A DNA stretch of 64,000 bases from Chinchilla lanigera (GCF_000276665.1 NW_004955425.1:19581799-19645798), one strand, 5' to 3'; numbered from the stretch's first letter, positions 12,403 to 25,444 are shown. Notes: generated from the sequence alone by a model not told the origin. Program-made: numbers and translations.

Positions 12403-12849
12403 ACTAACTGAATTTTTTTTTAAAAAAAAATAGCCTTCCTTCACTATTTTCTTTTCTCCACTTGTATCCATCTTGTCATTTCCACGGAGGAGAAAGCAGC
12501 AAAAATAATGGATTTACCAGGAAGACACTACTGTGGAAAATCACTTATATGAATATTAGATTTATATACATAAAGAAGCAAATAATGTATCTAAAAGCCA
12601 GTCTACATGATTTTGCATGTCTATAGTAACTAGCAATGTTCTTGAGGAAACAAAACCAGTACATGAACTCCCTGCAAGATGCTCCACACCAGAATTCTTC
12701 ATTCTACTTGTACTTAACACCAATATAAAGAACTATGACTTTATTCATGGGAATGTACAAAAACGGTACTAAATTCATAGTGTGAATCCATAAAATATTT
12801 CACAGCTCCCTAATATTCCACAAATTACCAATCAAGAGAAAGATTATCT
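12403..12849. other. Unassigned sequence
   Basis: A T-run/A-run junction at about 12412-12430 is followed by unassigned AT-rich sequence. Confidence 0.4.
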
Positions 12850-14637
12850 TTTTTATTATTTTAAAGAGAAAAGAACAAAAACAAAAGAACAAAACAAACA
12901 CAAAAACAAAAGAACATAAAAACTATAAAAATGATACAGAATTTCAAAACAAGATGATAGGAAATCATCAATGGTTGTTTTATCACTTGTTGTTATCTTC
13001 AAAGTAGCTGCTCAGATTACCACATATACATATGCAAGAGTGATCAAGCAGTTAAACATGAACTGTTCCTTTGAACAAACCAATAGAAGTTAATAGTACA
13101 ATTATCTTAGCTATCTTGTCTGACTGTATATGTGTGTGTGTGTTTGTGTGTGTATTTCCCTTCCTTCTTTCTTGCTTTTCTGATTTCCCTCATTCCAGTT
13201 TTTCTTTCCTTTTGAGCAGTTTCTTTTCCCTTTCACAATATCTATTGTACCTTTCAGTTTTATTTACTCTTTCAGGTTCCTAGACCAAGGAGACAATATG
13301 GTGTTTATATATGTGGGTTTGATTTATTTCACTTATGAGTATGGGTTCTAGTTGCATCCATTTACCTATAAAAGCCTCAAGTTTATCTTTCTTTATAGCT
13401 GAGTAATACTCTACTGTGTAAAAATACCATATTTTTCTTATTCACTCCTCAGTTGATGGGCATTTGGGTTGTTTCCAAGATTTAGCTATGACAAATTGTG
13501 CTGCTATAAACATGGGAGCACGTATATTGCTGTGGCATGATGTTTTCAGTTCTTCTGGAAAAATACTCAGAAGGAAAACGGCTAAGTTAAATGGGATCTC
13601 CTAATTTTTTGAGGAATCGCCAGACTGATTTCCAAAATGGTTTCACCAGTCTACATTGCCACCAACAGTGGAGAAGGATTCCCTTTCCCCCACAGCCCCT
13701 CCAGGATTTGTTATTGGTTGATTTCTTCATGGTAGCCATTCTTACTGTGGTGAGATGAAATAGTGTGGTTTTATTTCACATCTCTTGAATGACGAATGAC
13801 TTTGAACACTTTTTCATGTATTTATTTACCATTTCTATTTCTGCGTCTGAAAAGTATGTATTCATCTCAGATGCCCATTTTTGGATTGGGTCTTTCAATT
13901 TGGGAGGTCTGAGATTTTTCACTTCTTTATATGTTCTAGGTATAAGTCCTTTGTCTGAGGGACAGTTGGCTAAAATGTTTTCCCACTCTGTGGGTTGTCT
14001 TTTCACTTTATTGGTGATTTCTTTTGAAGTATAAAAGCTTTTTTAATAGGATGAGATCCCAGTTGTTGATTCTTTGAAGTGTTTCCTGTGCAGTTTGGGT
14101 TTTGTTCACCAAGGCTGTGCCTACCCATACGTCTTCAAGATTTCAACCTAGTTTCTCTTCCAGTAAATTTAGTGTTTCTTTTTTAATAATTAGGTGTTTG
14201 ATCCTTTTTGACTTTACCTTAGTGCATGGTGGTAAACATGGGTCTAGTTTTAGTCTTCAGCATGTGAAGAGCCAGTTTTTCCAGCACCATGTGTTAAAGA
14301 GGCTATCTTTCTTCCAGTGAACATGTTTGACACCTTTGTCAAAGATAAGGTGAGAGTGTTTGTAGTTGTGTCCACATCTTCTAATCTGTTTCACTTGTCC
14401 TCAAATCTATTTTTTTTTTTTTGCCAATATCAAAGTAGCTTTGTACTATAATTTCAAGTTAGGGATTGTGATGCTTCCTCACTTGTCTTTGTTGTCCAGG
14501 ATTACCTTTCCTATTCTAGGTCTCTTCTGGTTCCAGGTGAGTTTTAGGAGTATTTTTTCTAGTTCTGTGAGGTATGCTAATGGTATTTTGATAGGATTAC
14601 ATTAAATCTGTATAAAAATTTGGGAAGGATAGCCATG
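12850..14637 (-). mobile_element. L1 LINE, antisense, 5'-truncated
   Basis: The plus strand shows a reversed L1 3' end. An A-rich 3'UTR (about 12850-13279) is followed by the ORF2 C-terminal region from 13280, whose stop is a reversed TAG at 13280-13282. A minus-strand reading at 13776-14006 gives the ORF2 C-terminal stretch with 'PTEWENILANCPSDKGLI' and 'MKKCSKSF', typical of mammalian L1 ORF2p. The copy ends abruptly near 14637 (5' truncation) and the frame is broken elsewhere. No clear TSD is visible. It is older than the 40 kb copy. Nothing upstream of the ORF2 C-terminal half is present, so it is dead. Confidence 0.85.
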
Positions 14638-17334
14638 AGAAAAAATATTTTGAAGACTAGTCAAACACATGCTCACAATCCTCAAGGAAAAAAATCAGTC
14701 ATTACTTGGAAGAAATGTGGCATGTTTTGCTATGAGAGCGGCAAAATACATTGAACTCTCACAATGAATTTCTAGAATGAAAGATCAAAAAAAGTATGAC
14801 AAAATGAGTAGGGTGGAGTGGACAGCAAAAAAATGCCAAAATGACAATAATTGAAAATATTAATTCCCCAGAATGGTAACATCTCATAGCAAGATGTCTC
14901 ATAACTGATAACAAGTTGTTCCACTATTGTTTCTAGGTCATCTTTTTCTGTTCTAAAGCAGTTTTTATTTTGCAAAACTCTATCAACTTGTTGAAATCTT
15001 ACTCATAGAGCTAGCACTTTATTCTATAATTATCTTTCATTTTAATATTGTTAAATAATTTGCATCAGAAATTGTGATCATAACTGAATTTTTGTACCCT
15101 TATCATCTTAAAAATAATCCTTCAGAAAAAAGATATAACTTATCATCTATTGAACAAAATCATGACTCTCTCATGTAAGATAACATTAGTCTACCAAATA
15201 GGGAAACATAATTTTTTAAAAAGGAGGATAAGACAAGATGACAGAGGTAAACACAGAAAACAGGAATAATTTATTCCCACCTTGATCATGTAAATTGTAC
15301 CTGAAATGACAATGGGCCTACTAATTCTCAACCATTTCAACTAATGATGCATGTTTAGAAAAACTCCAGTGGGAAGAAAAATGTATTAAATCTCAAATCT
15401 CATTATTAGATCAGCAGTTCTTTATGAGCTACATATGAACCATAAATTGAATCTGTAAACCATATGCAACTACCAATATAGTCTATAATCAAAATATATT
15501 CTTTACTTACACATGTGTCTATTTCCTTCTGTAAAACTTACTCAACCAGGTTGCTAATAACTAATTCCACCAAAGTTTAAATGATATTTCAATGGATTAT
15601 TTCACTAGGTTGCTTTGAATCTAATTTGAACAAAAAATAAACCCAAACAATTATCAAAGCAAGAGATGTAATGTTTCAGTGACAGAATTTCAGGCAGGAA
15701 ACATTTCCTGACAAGCTCAAATTGCCCTAACAGAGAATTACCTACTCAGCACCAATCTGTATGTAAAATATAAACTGCACAGGTTCTGTGCAATAGCACT
15801 CACCAGTGCAGAGGTCTGAGATAGGACACACGACAAAGCCTTTGACCGACATGCGCAAATGCCTCAGTTTGGCCCCAGAAACAGCCCCTCAAAGTAAATG
15901 AATACAGTTGAATATCAAATGTAGTTTTGTGTGTGCATTAGGTATATTTGTAAATATTATATACAAACACTGATTTTTGTACTAGTACATGTTATTCTAA
16001 ACATTCTTAGCATACATTGGATTTCTTATGTGGGAATCTCCAAATGTGTCAGAATTGAAAGATGTGTCACTCATAAATCACTTAATTGCCTATTAAATAC
16101 AATTTACATCTTTCAATTGGTAGACTCTGCTCTCACCAACATACTGAGTGTAAATAGACTTACAAGAATTTCAGACAGTTTAAGGATATAAAGTCAGTGT
16201 ACATTTTTCTGTCTGGTTCCCATTGCCTGGATTCCTTGCACTGAGCTGTGCTGTTCAGTTGCACATACTGCATGCAGAATGCGTGTAGAACTTGTCTTTA
16301 AGAATCTGCAATGCAGATAAAATGGAAACATCATCCTTAATTTGCATACCACACCAACACAGTAACTTATTTTTCAAATATCAAGCAATTTACATATTCT
16401 GGGCCTCCTCCCTTTCTTGAACATTTGGTTTACTTTTATTTATTCTCCAAGTAAATGTTATAGAAAATAAAATATAGCTTTAGCTAAGCTGATGCTATTT
16501 GAAAATATGAATACTAGATTTCTCCAAATGACTTAAGAATATTGGAAAAGAAAAAAAAAAGCAGTGCACCTTCCACTTAGACTGCAAAACAGTCAGGGAG
16601 ATGAAATAGCAATCTCTGTTTCAGAGAATTAAATTTAGTCTGCCAGTGACTGCAGCAAAACATAAGACACCTTCCTTGAGCAGCTAGGGTGGGGAGATAT
16701 TGTTTTGCTGTTCCTCCAAGCTCTTTTGCACACGAAGGCTGATGTGATTCCCCAGACTTGTGTCCTGTATAGAATTTAAATTACTTTTGCAACAGTAAAA
16801 AAATGAATTTATTGACTTCCTCTCAGAGTGAAAGCACAAGTGACCACTTGCATCAAATTGTCCATTTGGAATTTTAGCGTATTAAAAATGGGGTAGACAA
16901 TGATTGAAATTGATTTTTATTCAATAGTCTTATCTATTCTGATATTTTAATACCTTAAAATGTACATGCAAAGCTTTGTTTGGCTTAGTTATATGACCAC
17001 AACTATTCTGTTTTTGCCAAGGTGGCAGCACATATAACGTTATTTGTAGAGTTAGGGGAGTGTTTCCCACAGATCAGCCCCCACAACAACAAAAACATTG
17101 ATTTATTAAATTCTTGGAAGAGTTACAAAGAAATATAGGATATAGTTTCTGTTTTAAGAACCTTACAATACAGGGAGATAAAATATTTCCAGATACAAAT
17201 TAAACCAATAAAAAAGACAATGTGTAAGCAATGCCAAAAAACAAAGCCACACTGGAGAAACTGCCCTCATAGGAATGAGATCTCATTACGTGGTTACTTA
17301 CTCTTCTAGTTTTCAGTCCATCTCTGTGAAATGC
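14638..17334. other. Unassigned AT-rich sequence
   Basis: No repeat family, exon or RNA gene recognised in these 2.7 kb. It is one of the longer repeat-poor stretches in the window. Confidence 0.45.
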
Positions 17335-17363
17335 AGAAGTTGAACTATACTACCTCTAATTTT
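17335..17363 (+). repeat. Source of a 29-bp inverted copy at 17715-17743
   Basis: These 29 bases recur as an exact reverse complement 352 bases downstream, within the spacer between two 66-bp direct repeats. The source lies in ordinary unassigned sequence. Confidence 0.9.
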
Positions 17364-17621
17364 TTTCCTAATCTAGCTGTTTTAAAAGCAATATGTGGTC
17401 AACTTACCTAACCTTAAATTCCTTTACTGATTTAAGACCAAGGAATACAATCCAATTTTCTTGCACATCTATATAAAGAGGAGTGAAGGTGTATGTGTTG
17501 TGGTTTATTTTAGAGCACACTTTTATTTGGAGGTGACATTGAGAGTCTGATTTTTAGATAAAGCTACTGAGGAGGCTTAAGGATGATCACAAGTTCACAG
17601 ACAGCTTGGGCAATTTAGAAA

Positions 17622-17687
17622 ATTTTCAAAATTTAAAAAAAAATTTTTAAAGTGTTTTGATGTAGCTCAGTGGTACAACACCTCTTG
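17622..17687 (+). repeat. 66-bp direct repeat, copy 1
   Basis: Identical to 17761-17826 over all 66 bases. It begins 'attttcaaaattt', includes an A-run and T-run, and ends 'acaacacctcttg'. Confidence 0.92.
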
Positions 17688-17714
17688 TAGCTGCTCCTTT
17701 ACTTGGCCTTGGGT

Positions 17715-17743
17715 AAAATTAGAGGTAGTATAGTTCAACTTCT
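17715..17743 (-). repeat. 29-bp inverted copy of 17335-17363
   Basis: Exact reverse complement of 17335-17363, embedded in the spacer between the two 66-bp repeats. Confidence 0.92.
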
Positions 17744-17760
17744 TCTTGTAGCTACACCTC

Positions 17761-17826
17761 ATTTTCAAAATTTAAAAAAAAATTTTTAAAGTGTTTTGAT
17801 GTAGCTCAGTGGTACAACACCTCTTG
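17761..17826 (+). repeat. 66-bp direct repeat, copy 2
   Basis: Identical to 17622-17687. The ID-like sequence continues from here ('gtttgatctccaat'), so this copy is joined to the original 3' part of the SINE. Confidence 0.92.
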
Positions 17827-17989
17827 GTTTGATCTCCAATATGAAAAAAAGAAAAAAGAGAAAGAAAGGAAAGAAGCAAGCTCGTGCGGTTTCAAGCACT
17901 GGGGCCTCTCACCTTGGTAGTCATTTACATCATACCTCTCCACTGAGTTTGCAAAGTGATACACAAGCCAGAGTCATTTTTGTTAAATT

Positions 17990-18290
17990 CTTTTTTTAAT
18001 AAAACAACTCTATTAAACCAAAAATCTGCATGCCACAAGGTTCACAACATAAAATGTAGGATTCAAAAGACCCCAGCACGTTGACAAAGTTGTGCAACCA
18101 CAATCAAACAGGTTATTTTTGCCATCTCAAATCAAAACACTCTGCCTACTCCTCCTCATCTCTCAGCCCCTCCCCACTGGATCAAAGTAATCGCTGAGCT
18201 ACTCTGTCTTCACAGATTTTCCTATTCTGAGAATTTACTTTTTTCCTTTGAGAACAGATCATGCTCACAACAATAAAGACCTGAACTTAT
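17990..18290 (-). mobile_element. L1M 3'-region fragment, antisense (tentative)
   Basis: Contains 'tgacaaagttgtgcaaccac' and, further on, 'agatttttccttt/cctattctgagaatttac'-like sequence in the order seen in reversed 3' regions of old mammalian L1s. Heavily diverged. An alternative is a different old LINE/LTR with similar wording. Confidence 0.45.
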
Positions 18291-20362
18291 CCAAAGAAAT
18301 GTAAATCCTGCAACATGAGCGCTCCATTTTTGCTTAATTGTTGAGATGGTTTTCCCTGCATACTACTGTTTTTTCCTACTTTCTCTCAATGATTAAGGTG
18401 ACCTAACATAGAACTTTTCACACTTCCTACTCATTTCTGTTTAAAAGTCCTAAGCGGCCAACACCTTTCTCTGTTTCTTCGACTCCGCTGGGAACGTCAT
18501 CAGACCTCAAAATTAGAAGTCATCCTAACTCAGATTGTACTTCTCCAAGTCTTACAGCCCAAACACCATAGCAGAGAGCACATGAGAACCAATAAAGACA
18601 GCATCACCATAAGTCCCATTTATTTCTTCATTAATAGATTCCCAGTCTGTGGCATTGTTCCAAATTGTTCCATTATGGATCCGAACTTGCTAAGGACCTC
18701 TGCATTAAGAGGCTGGGAAGAAAGAAGGAAGGTGATGGGGACGATGCTAAAAGTCATCTGATATAACTAGCAAATGGTGGTATGAGCTAGAATCTACATT
18801 TCATGGCTACCCAACACACACATGCACACACACATACACACACCCCGTGTATTTTTCTGTCATCTGTAATTAGAATTACTCTTCCATAAAACATTTAATA
18901 CTTCACAAAATTATCTTCCTAAACTGCTATTTTTAAAATGCATGTTTTCTTAGACATTAGCACATTTGACTTTTAAACAACATACATTGTTATATGTTAT
19001 GCATCAAATGCCCAAATGACTATTGTAACAAGATTCAAGCTTAAATTTAAGCGATATGCTTTTTCAAGTTTTCTCATATGATGGTACAGTTTGCTAGCTA
19101 ACACGTTTTCCTGCTGCAAGAAGCATAAATCCATTTTTATATTTCACTTTTGCTATTTTGAAAAACATTTTCTTAGTACTAAGTAAAAGTTTCAGAAATT
19201 GTACATATAACACATGGAAGGAATAATAGCACTCCCGCGAGGTACCCAAAGTGAAAACCCATCTACTTCAACAGGATGCTCATTGAGCTTTAATCTTATA
19301 TGTATAAATTGGCTGTGTGTTTCTGTGGTAAAGAAAAATAGTAATAAGGAGCAGCTACAGAAATTTACTCCAGAACAAATACAAAGTGAAAGAGCTATGC
19401 TATTCTCTATAAAACATGAAGAATTTTATAATAATGCTTCAAAACAATAGTATACCTACTTTATCATAGCATTTGGTTTCCTAGGAACCAGCTAGCTCTT
19501 AGAATATTACAGTTGATTCAATATTCACACAAGTAGTAATATAAGTAGTAAAGAAGAAGGTTGAATAAACACTATGCTACAGTGTTTTCCAGATGTACAA
19601 ATGATCAAAAGCTCACACAACTACAAGAGACGGGATAATATGTGGGTAGGATAATATGTGAAAAAGTCTGATTTAATTAATCTAAGATGGAATATAAGTG
19701 TAATAAGCCTTATTATGTGGCAAGCTTGAAGAACATTGTTATAATGCACCCAAGGCCAAATACTAAGGATCTAGATTAGATTTACCGACCAACTACTAGT
19801 CAGCATCCATATACAAACCATCTGAAGGAGCTTGAAACAGGGCTATTGTATGTCACATTATGTGTTTCATATTGTATGTCCATTATGTGTCATATGATCA
19901 GTGGAAAATTTTTGTTTTCATCTAAGCACTTTTTTTGTTCTTTGAAGATTCCCTTCTGAACTATAAATTCCCTGAAAATGCTGCCTGTGGATATCTTTTA
20001 AGGATTAACACCTTCTATGAGTGAAAAAGAGGAGAGGTAGGGTAAGAAGAAACTGCTAAAAGGATGGGAGACAGAATTGAATTGACTCATTTTTTCATTA
20101 AGATGAATATTTTAAAGCCAAACAAAGCAAAATATCAAGTCCACAGATTTAAATGAATGTGAATTTTTATACTGTGCTAAAAAGGACAGTAAAATGATGA
20201 TAGTTTCCCAAATGGTCAATGAGAACTTAGCTTAAGTTATTCCTTAATGACACTGTGCCATCGACAGATTTTAAAATAACTCCTTCCCATATGATAGTCA
20301 GCAGCCAGTTTCCTTAATGTTACCTCTCATTATAGATTCTAAATGCTTAATATTTTTAGCTT
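18291..20362. other. Unassigned sequence with a short (CA)n
   Basis: A CA-rich microsatellite occupies about 18812-18846. Otherwise no family or gene is recognised. The short open frame at 19214-19450 has no recognisable domain. Confidence 0.45.
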
Positions 20363-20494
20363 CAAAAGTAAGCAAATTGGGGCTGGGGATTTAGCTCAGT
20401 GGCACAGCGCCTGCCTGGTAAGCATGAGGTCATGAGTTCAATTCCCAGTACCAGAAACAAACAAACAAAAACAAAAAACAAAAGTAAGCAAATT
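20363..20494 (+). mobile_element. ID SINE (tRNA-Ala-derived), sense, with intact TSDs
   Basis: The body is at 20379-20478: 'ggctggggatttagctcagt' carries the Pol III A box, and 'gagttcaattcccagtac' the B box. The tail is an (A)n/(CAAA)n mixture. TSDs 'caaaagtaagcaaatt' at 20363-20378 and 20479-20494 are identical, so this is a fairly recent L1-mediated insertion. ID elements derive from a tRNA-Ala-like or BC1-type master and are non-coding. Confidence 0.95.
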
Positions 20495-21049
20495 ATTGCT
20501 CATGACCCTTTTGTGAAATTATACTCACATGAGAAGGTATTAAGAATTCAGTTATTCAATAACAGCCAGCAATTTCTAGTTATAATAAAAGTTCATAAGT
20601 GAATAAGAAATGCCCCAATATACATATATGGCACCAAAATTGAGATATAAAAATTTATTTTAGACATCAATGATGGATAAAATGTTAAAAATACATAAAA
20701 ACAGAGACGTATTCTCATGTTCCTTTAGCAGTAAACCTGTGATTATGCAAAGTTAAGTAATTTATGAGGACAGCAAGATCATACCACAGATCTACCAAGT
20801 CAATCTGGACTGCCTCCTCAATATCAGGACCCCTGCCTCATTACATCATGAATTCCCCCTAAAATATACCAATGTAAGTTCAACAATCGTGATTTTTAAA
20901 GTGAGTGCTCAGTTACTTATGCCTTGAAAGTCATCTAGCAGAAAAGAGCAACGCTTATATGATTAAGTCCCTCCTGCTCTTCCTTCCACTCTGGACAGTA
21001 TGTTACCAAATAGTGGGAGAAAAACAGAAGCACACATGGGAGACACGTT
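20495..21049. other. Unassigned sequence
   Basis: No recognised repeat or gene. Confidence 0.4.
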
Positions 21050-21197
21050 AAGGATGGCCGGAGGCTCATGCAGGAGAACTGCAAGTTTGAGGCCAACTCC
21101 GCGAGACCCAGTCTCAAAATAAAGATCAAAAGGGCTGTAGCTGAATGGTAGAACACTCCTGGACTCAATCATGCACACGCACACACATGCACATCTG
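21050..21197 (+). mobile_element. B1-dID composite SINE, sense, 5'-truncated
   Basis: The B1 3' part reads 'ggaggctcatgcaggagaac', 'gcaagtttgaggcca' and 'gagacccagtctcaaaat'. It is joined to an ID half ('aagggctgtagctgaatgg', 'tcctggactcaatcatg') that ends in a (CA)-rich tail at 21174-21192. The start of B1 is missing. Confidence 0.7.
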
Positions 21198-22987
21198 AGT
21201 GACGTCTAGCATCATTCTCCTTGCACTCCTTTTGCCGAACTCCTTCCCATTTCTCCAAATAGCTCTGGGGAGAGATCTTACGCCTTTCCATCATGCCAGC
21301 TCAGTAATCTCCACTGCATCTGCCTTCATTTGAGTAGTTGTGAGGTAGAACCTCGCATTTTTCTAGAGATCCTGTAAGCACGTTACAGGGACTGCGGGAA
21401 ATGAGACAATTATCTTCATTATAACATTAAATCTAGCATTTGTGCAAACTTCCTTAGTTTCTAAGATAACACTTCTCCAAAACTCTTAATTAAAAGATAA
21501 AATACAGCTGACTGCTATGATGAGATTTGCTACCTAGGATATCACAGTTTTTATTCACCCACAGGACCAGTGAGGATAAGGAAAGATGTGTTCTGGAGTG
21601 AGCAAGTCCAGGGTCCCCTCCTACCTTCACCACTTCCTACCTGTCTTTTCAAGATAATTGCATAGGTTTTCTGAGTCTCAAATTTCCACACAAAATGCAG
21701 CACCAACATAGAACGTAAGTTTATTTTTTTTCTTTTCTTCCATAGGTGTCATCATTAGCACACATATTAGAGCTGCCCACCACCTCCCATAGAGTTTTCA
21801 TGCTGTTGAAATAAAAGTTTAATAAAGCATAAAGTTCACTGTGAGAGTGAAAGGAGAGGAGCTGAACTATAGACACAGGAAACAAGGATGAGGGAAATGC
21901 AACAGAACAGCCCCCAGCTCCCACTCCCACGTGGAAATTCAGAGAACAGAGTGGTTTGCACTGCTGTGACGAGAACTAACCCAATGCAAACAGGAGACAG
22001 GGAACTGAAGAGAATGGAATGCTGTGAGCAGGACAGGATGTTACAGAAAATTTCAAAGAATAAAAATTCAACATGACACAAAATATAACCAATCCAATAT
22101 TGTGAAAGCAAGCAATGCTTCCAAAAAGATGGATGGGGTATCACTTACCATGGGCTTTGTTCTTTACAAGAGTTTGCTGACTTTTATTACATTTTTGAAG
22201 GAGTAGAGCCTGGAAATTTCAGCTCTCAGAGCTAAAGGTGAATAGAAGAAGAAAGACAGAGCTCAAAGATTTTTAAAAGCCCACTAAGATATTTGGGAGA
22301 TTTTCACTATCCCAATTTGCACATCCCTGGTGATGAATTGCATTGGTTTTGACAAGAGACGCTGTTTGAGGAAGAATATTTTCAAGCTTTCTCATGCGTA
22401 TACCCCTGTACTCTAAACTTGCCTCTTTCATTCTGTTGCCACCATGTACATGTATTATATTTTTGAGGGATAGATGTAAAAATGCTTGTAAAATATTGGA
22501 AAGGACAATGTCCTACTTTTATGTCCTTTGAGAAAATAAAAGGTTAGTCTACCTAGAGCCTAAATTACATATTGTCTCTCCTGGGTGCAGTTGCCATTGC
22601 CTAAGGGTTTATTAACTGAGCCTTAGTAGTGGTCATAAAATGGCTGACACACAGCTAATTTTCTCCCTGCAATTTTATACTCTCTTTCTGAATGAAAGGA
22701 TTCCCCCAAACTGTATAAGCTTTGGGCCCTACACTACCATCTCACGATCTGTACCTGCAAGCATTTAAGCATCTTTGCAACTACAGCTTTCAAGAGCATC
22801 CAAAGATATGCAGAAACTTTCTAGAATATCCATAGTACTAAGTGAAGACAAAAATAAACACAAAATAAAAAATCTTCTACCTACAAAATAGCAGCAATAA
22901 TATATAAAAATAACTTTCAGTTCACATGACTTTCAAGAAGTCTACCTCACCACACCAGTAAAAATAAATAAATAAAATGCAATTTTC
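21198..22987. other. Unassigned sequence
   Basis: No recognised repeat or gene. Overlapping frames on both strands around 21836-22206, including a 102-codon minus frame, show no known domain and are taken as chance. Confidence 0.45.
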
Positions 22988-23145
22988 TTTGGGGGTACTG
23001 GGGATTGGTCGTGGGGCTTTTACACGAGCTACATCCGCAGTCCTTTCTTATTTTCATTTTGATACAGAGTCTCGCTAAGATGCTGTGTAGTCCACGCTGG
23101 CTCAAACTTGTGATCCTCTGCCTCAGCAACACCAGAACAGTCTCT
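22988..23145 (-). mobile_element. B1-dID composite SINE, antisense
   Basis: Reversed ID half ('gtactggggattggtcgtgg', 'gctacatccgcagtcc') then reversed B1 ('tgatacagagtctcgctaag', 'gatcctctgcctcagc'). The distal B1 end is degraded. Confidence 0.65.
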
Positions 23146-23352
23146 GCGGTGTTAGACAGTTGAGCTCTGTTTGTATTTTATATCTAAACTTTCAGAGTTC
23201 AGAGCATCCAAGTTTCTTCTAAACAAACTATCTGCCTCCAGTCTAACGATATTCAAAGCACGTGAAAAAAAACACAAATGTATTCGTACACTTGGTGCTA
23301 GCAGACACCCTGATAGTTTGACCTATGATGATTCTTACAAGAAAATGCTTTA

Positions 23353-23503
23353 CAGGTGTGGTGGCACACACCTGTGATCCCAGCAGCAGCCAGGAGACTG
23401 AGGCAGGAGAATCACGATGGTTTCAAGACTAGCCTGGGCTACATAAGAGAGTCTGGGGACAAGCTGCTGCACATAGTGAGACCCTGTCTCAAGAAAAATG
23501 TTT
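23353..23503 (+). mobile_element. B1 SINE, sense
   Basis: Sense B1: 'acaggtgtggtggcacacac', 'gactgaggcaggagaatcac', 'agcctgggctacataag', 'gtgagaccctgtctcaag'. Flanks 'aagaaaatgcttt' and 'aagaaaaatgtttt' look like slightly diverged TSDs. The first bases of B1 are missing. Confidence 0.85.
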
Positions 23504-24544
23504 TCGAGGAAGGCTGTCCCCCTTTCTCACTCAGCAATTTTGCCTTGAAATTCCCTGATGGTTAAATATACAGGCTACATATTCCTGCTGAACAATTTCT
23601 TAATATTGAAATGTTATAAGATTTCCTTGACTATCTGTTTATGGGATTATTTTTCCATAATCAAATATGCTCCTGTTTGAAGCTAATAAACACACCCTGC
23701 CACACACACACTACTGATGTCAAGCTAAACGTAGCAGTTAGCTAAACCCTGGCTAAATAACCCATAATTACAAACCATGTATATTTAGCAGAGTGAGGGC
23801 AAGTGGAACTAGATCCACTGCAGCTTCACCCTTTTTAGCTATACTTATTTAAAGTCTTTCTGCCTTGTGTTTCTACCTTGACAGTAGCCTTAAGAAATCG
23901 CATCTCACTACATAGTTGTACGGTTGAATGTGAGGATGAAAGGTGAGGTTACTGGCTTATTATTCTCACCAATTGCAAAGCTTACTACATTGAAAATATA
24001 TAACAGTGCTCTGAGTAATCCAAGTAATGCCATTACTGGTACTTCTGCTATTTTAAAATAACAAGTAGCATTAACAATAACAAAAATAATAATAACTGTA
24101 ACTGTTAGGCTGTAATGGAAATTATGACTAAAGTAGAAAATTCACATATTTTACCTGACAAATGGCTATGATGTGAATAAAACCAGGAAGGCAGAATGAA
24201 ACAATAGACAAAGCCTGTCACTGACTTTATAACCTGGATCATCTCAGGAAGGTGCAAATAAGGTTACATCAATATCAAGTGAGAGAGCAAGGAAGGCTCT
24301 CTTGAGGAAGAGGAAGCCTGGGAGAAAATGGATTTGCTTGTGCTCTTGGGTACAAAAGAGTGGGAACTGACGGAGAGTGATTATCTTTATTCTTTCTTGA
24401 CAGCTTAATTAAGTTCTCTAATTAGTCACAGTCACTAAGCACTATATTATCAACTCTGCCTCCTGTTGTACTGGCTTCTTCTGTACTCTGGTAACTGGTT
24501 AGAAAAGTTAGCTGATCTAAACACCATCATTCGTTCTCAAGAAA
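23504..24544. other. Unassigned sequence
   Basis: No recognised repeat. A short AAT-rich low-complexity stretch lies at about 24062-24096. Confidence 0.4.
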
Positions 24545-24990
24545 TTTTTTTCACATTTATTGAGTTAAAATTGACAAATAAAAATGTATATATCTAAGAC
24601 GTACAATGTAATCTTTTGATACATATACAAATTGTAAAATGACAACCGCAGTCAACCTAATTCACACATCCTTCATCTCACATTGTGTGTGTGTATTCAA
24701 AACCTACCTTCTTAGCATATTTGAAGTATATACTATATTATCATTAACAATAGTCAATATATCTCTAGAATTTACTCATATTATATGTGTAGATTGCTTC
24801 CCTTTCACCAACTTCTCTCTGTTCTCCTCACAGACATCTCTACCCTGAGTAAGCACCATTTTATTCTATTTCTATGTATTTGCCTTTTTAGCTTTAGAGA
24901 CTGAGCAGTATCTTCCTTCCTGTGTCTGGCTTATTTGACTTAGCATAATTTTCCTCACATTCATCCAAGTTGTCTCCTGTTTTTAAGGTT
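24545..24990 (-). mobile_element. L1M 3' end, antisense
   Basis: The order is that of a reversed mammalian L1 (L1M) 3' region: 'tattgagttaaaattgacaa', 'tttgatacatatacaaattg', 'tcattaacaatagtcaatat', 'tgtgtctggcttatttgact' and 'tagcataattttcctcac'. This is a pre-rodent L1 remnant with no coding potential. Open frames over it are shadows. Confidence 0.75.
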
Positions 24991-25444
24991 TTGAATAGAA
25001 TATTAACCCAACAACGCAAGGTTGGTTTACATTGAGATGCACCCTCAGTAAAGCTGTAAAGTTGGTGAAGTAGGTCTTCGTTCCTGTCCTGATCTCCCCC
25101 AACCATGAGCACCACGTGAGCGTCTCACCTCTGTCTCTACTCTTTGCTTCATTATTCTTCTGAATATTAATCTTTTCACATTGTCTCAGTCTGTTGCCAT
25201 GTTTTGAGGAAAGTTAAACACTTTCCTCAAACACTTAAGCCAAAGTATGAGCGTTCATACCCTACCCTACAAAATTGTTCTTACCAGGAGGAATTCAAAG
25301 AAGGTAGTGTTTCCATCAAAGAAATCACTGTCTAAATGCATAATTATGGAAAACTAGAAGGAAAGGTAAGTCATCACCCCAAATTCCACACGTCATATAC
25401 AAATTCAGGGAGCCATACTGTAACTCAGATATCATCACATCTTT
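24991..25444. other. Unassigned sequence
   Basis: No recognised repeat or gene. Confidence 0.4.

Larger units (their letters stand above)
17560..17872 (+). mobile_element. B1-dID composite SINE, sense, internally rearranged
   Basis: The B1 half is weak ('ctgaggaggcttaaggatg', 'agcttgggcaatttag'). The ID half is clearer ('gatgtagctcagtggtaca', 'ggtttgatctccaatatga') and is followed by a purine-rich tail. The element is interrupted: 66 bases (17622-17687) are repeated exactly at 17761-17826, with a 73-base spacer that includes an exact inverted copy of sequence from 17335-17363. Without the duplication and spacer the composite would be of ordinary length. Confidence 0.65.

Noticed and set aside
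20379..20478. tRNA gene
   Set aside because: It has A and B boxes and tRNA-Ala-like sequence, but the A-rich tail and exact TSDs identify an ID SINE; the same holds for the other ID copies.
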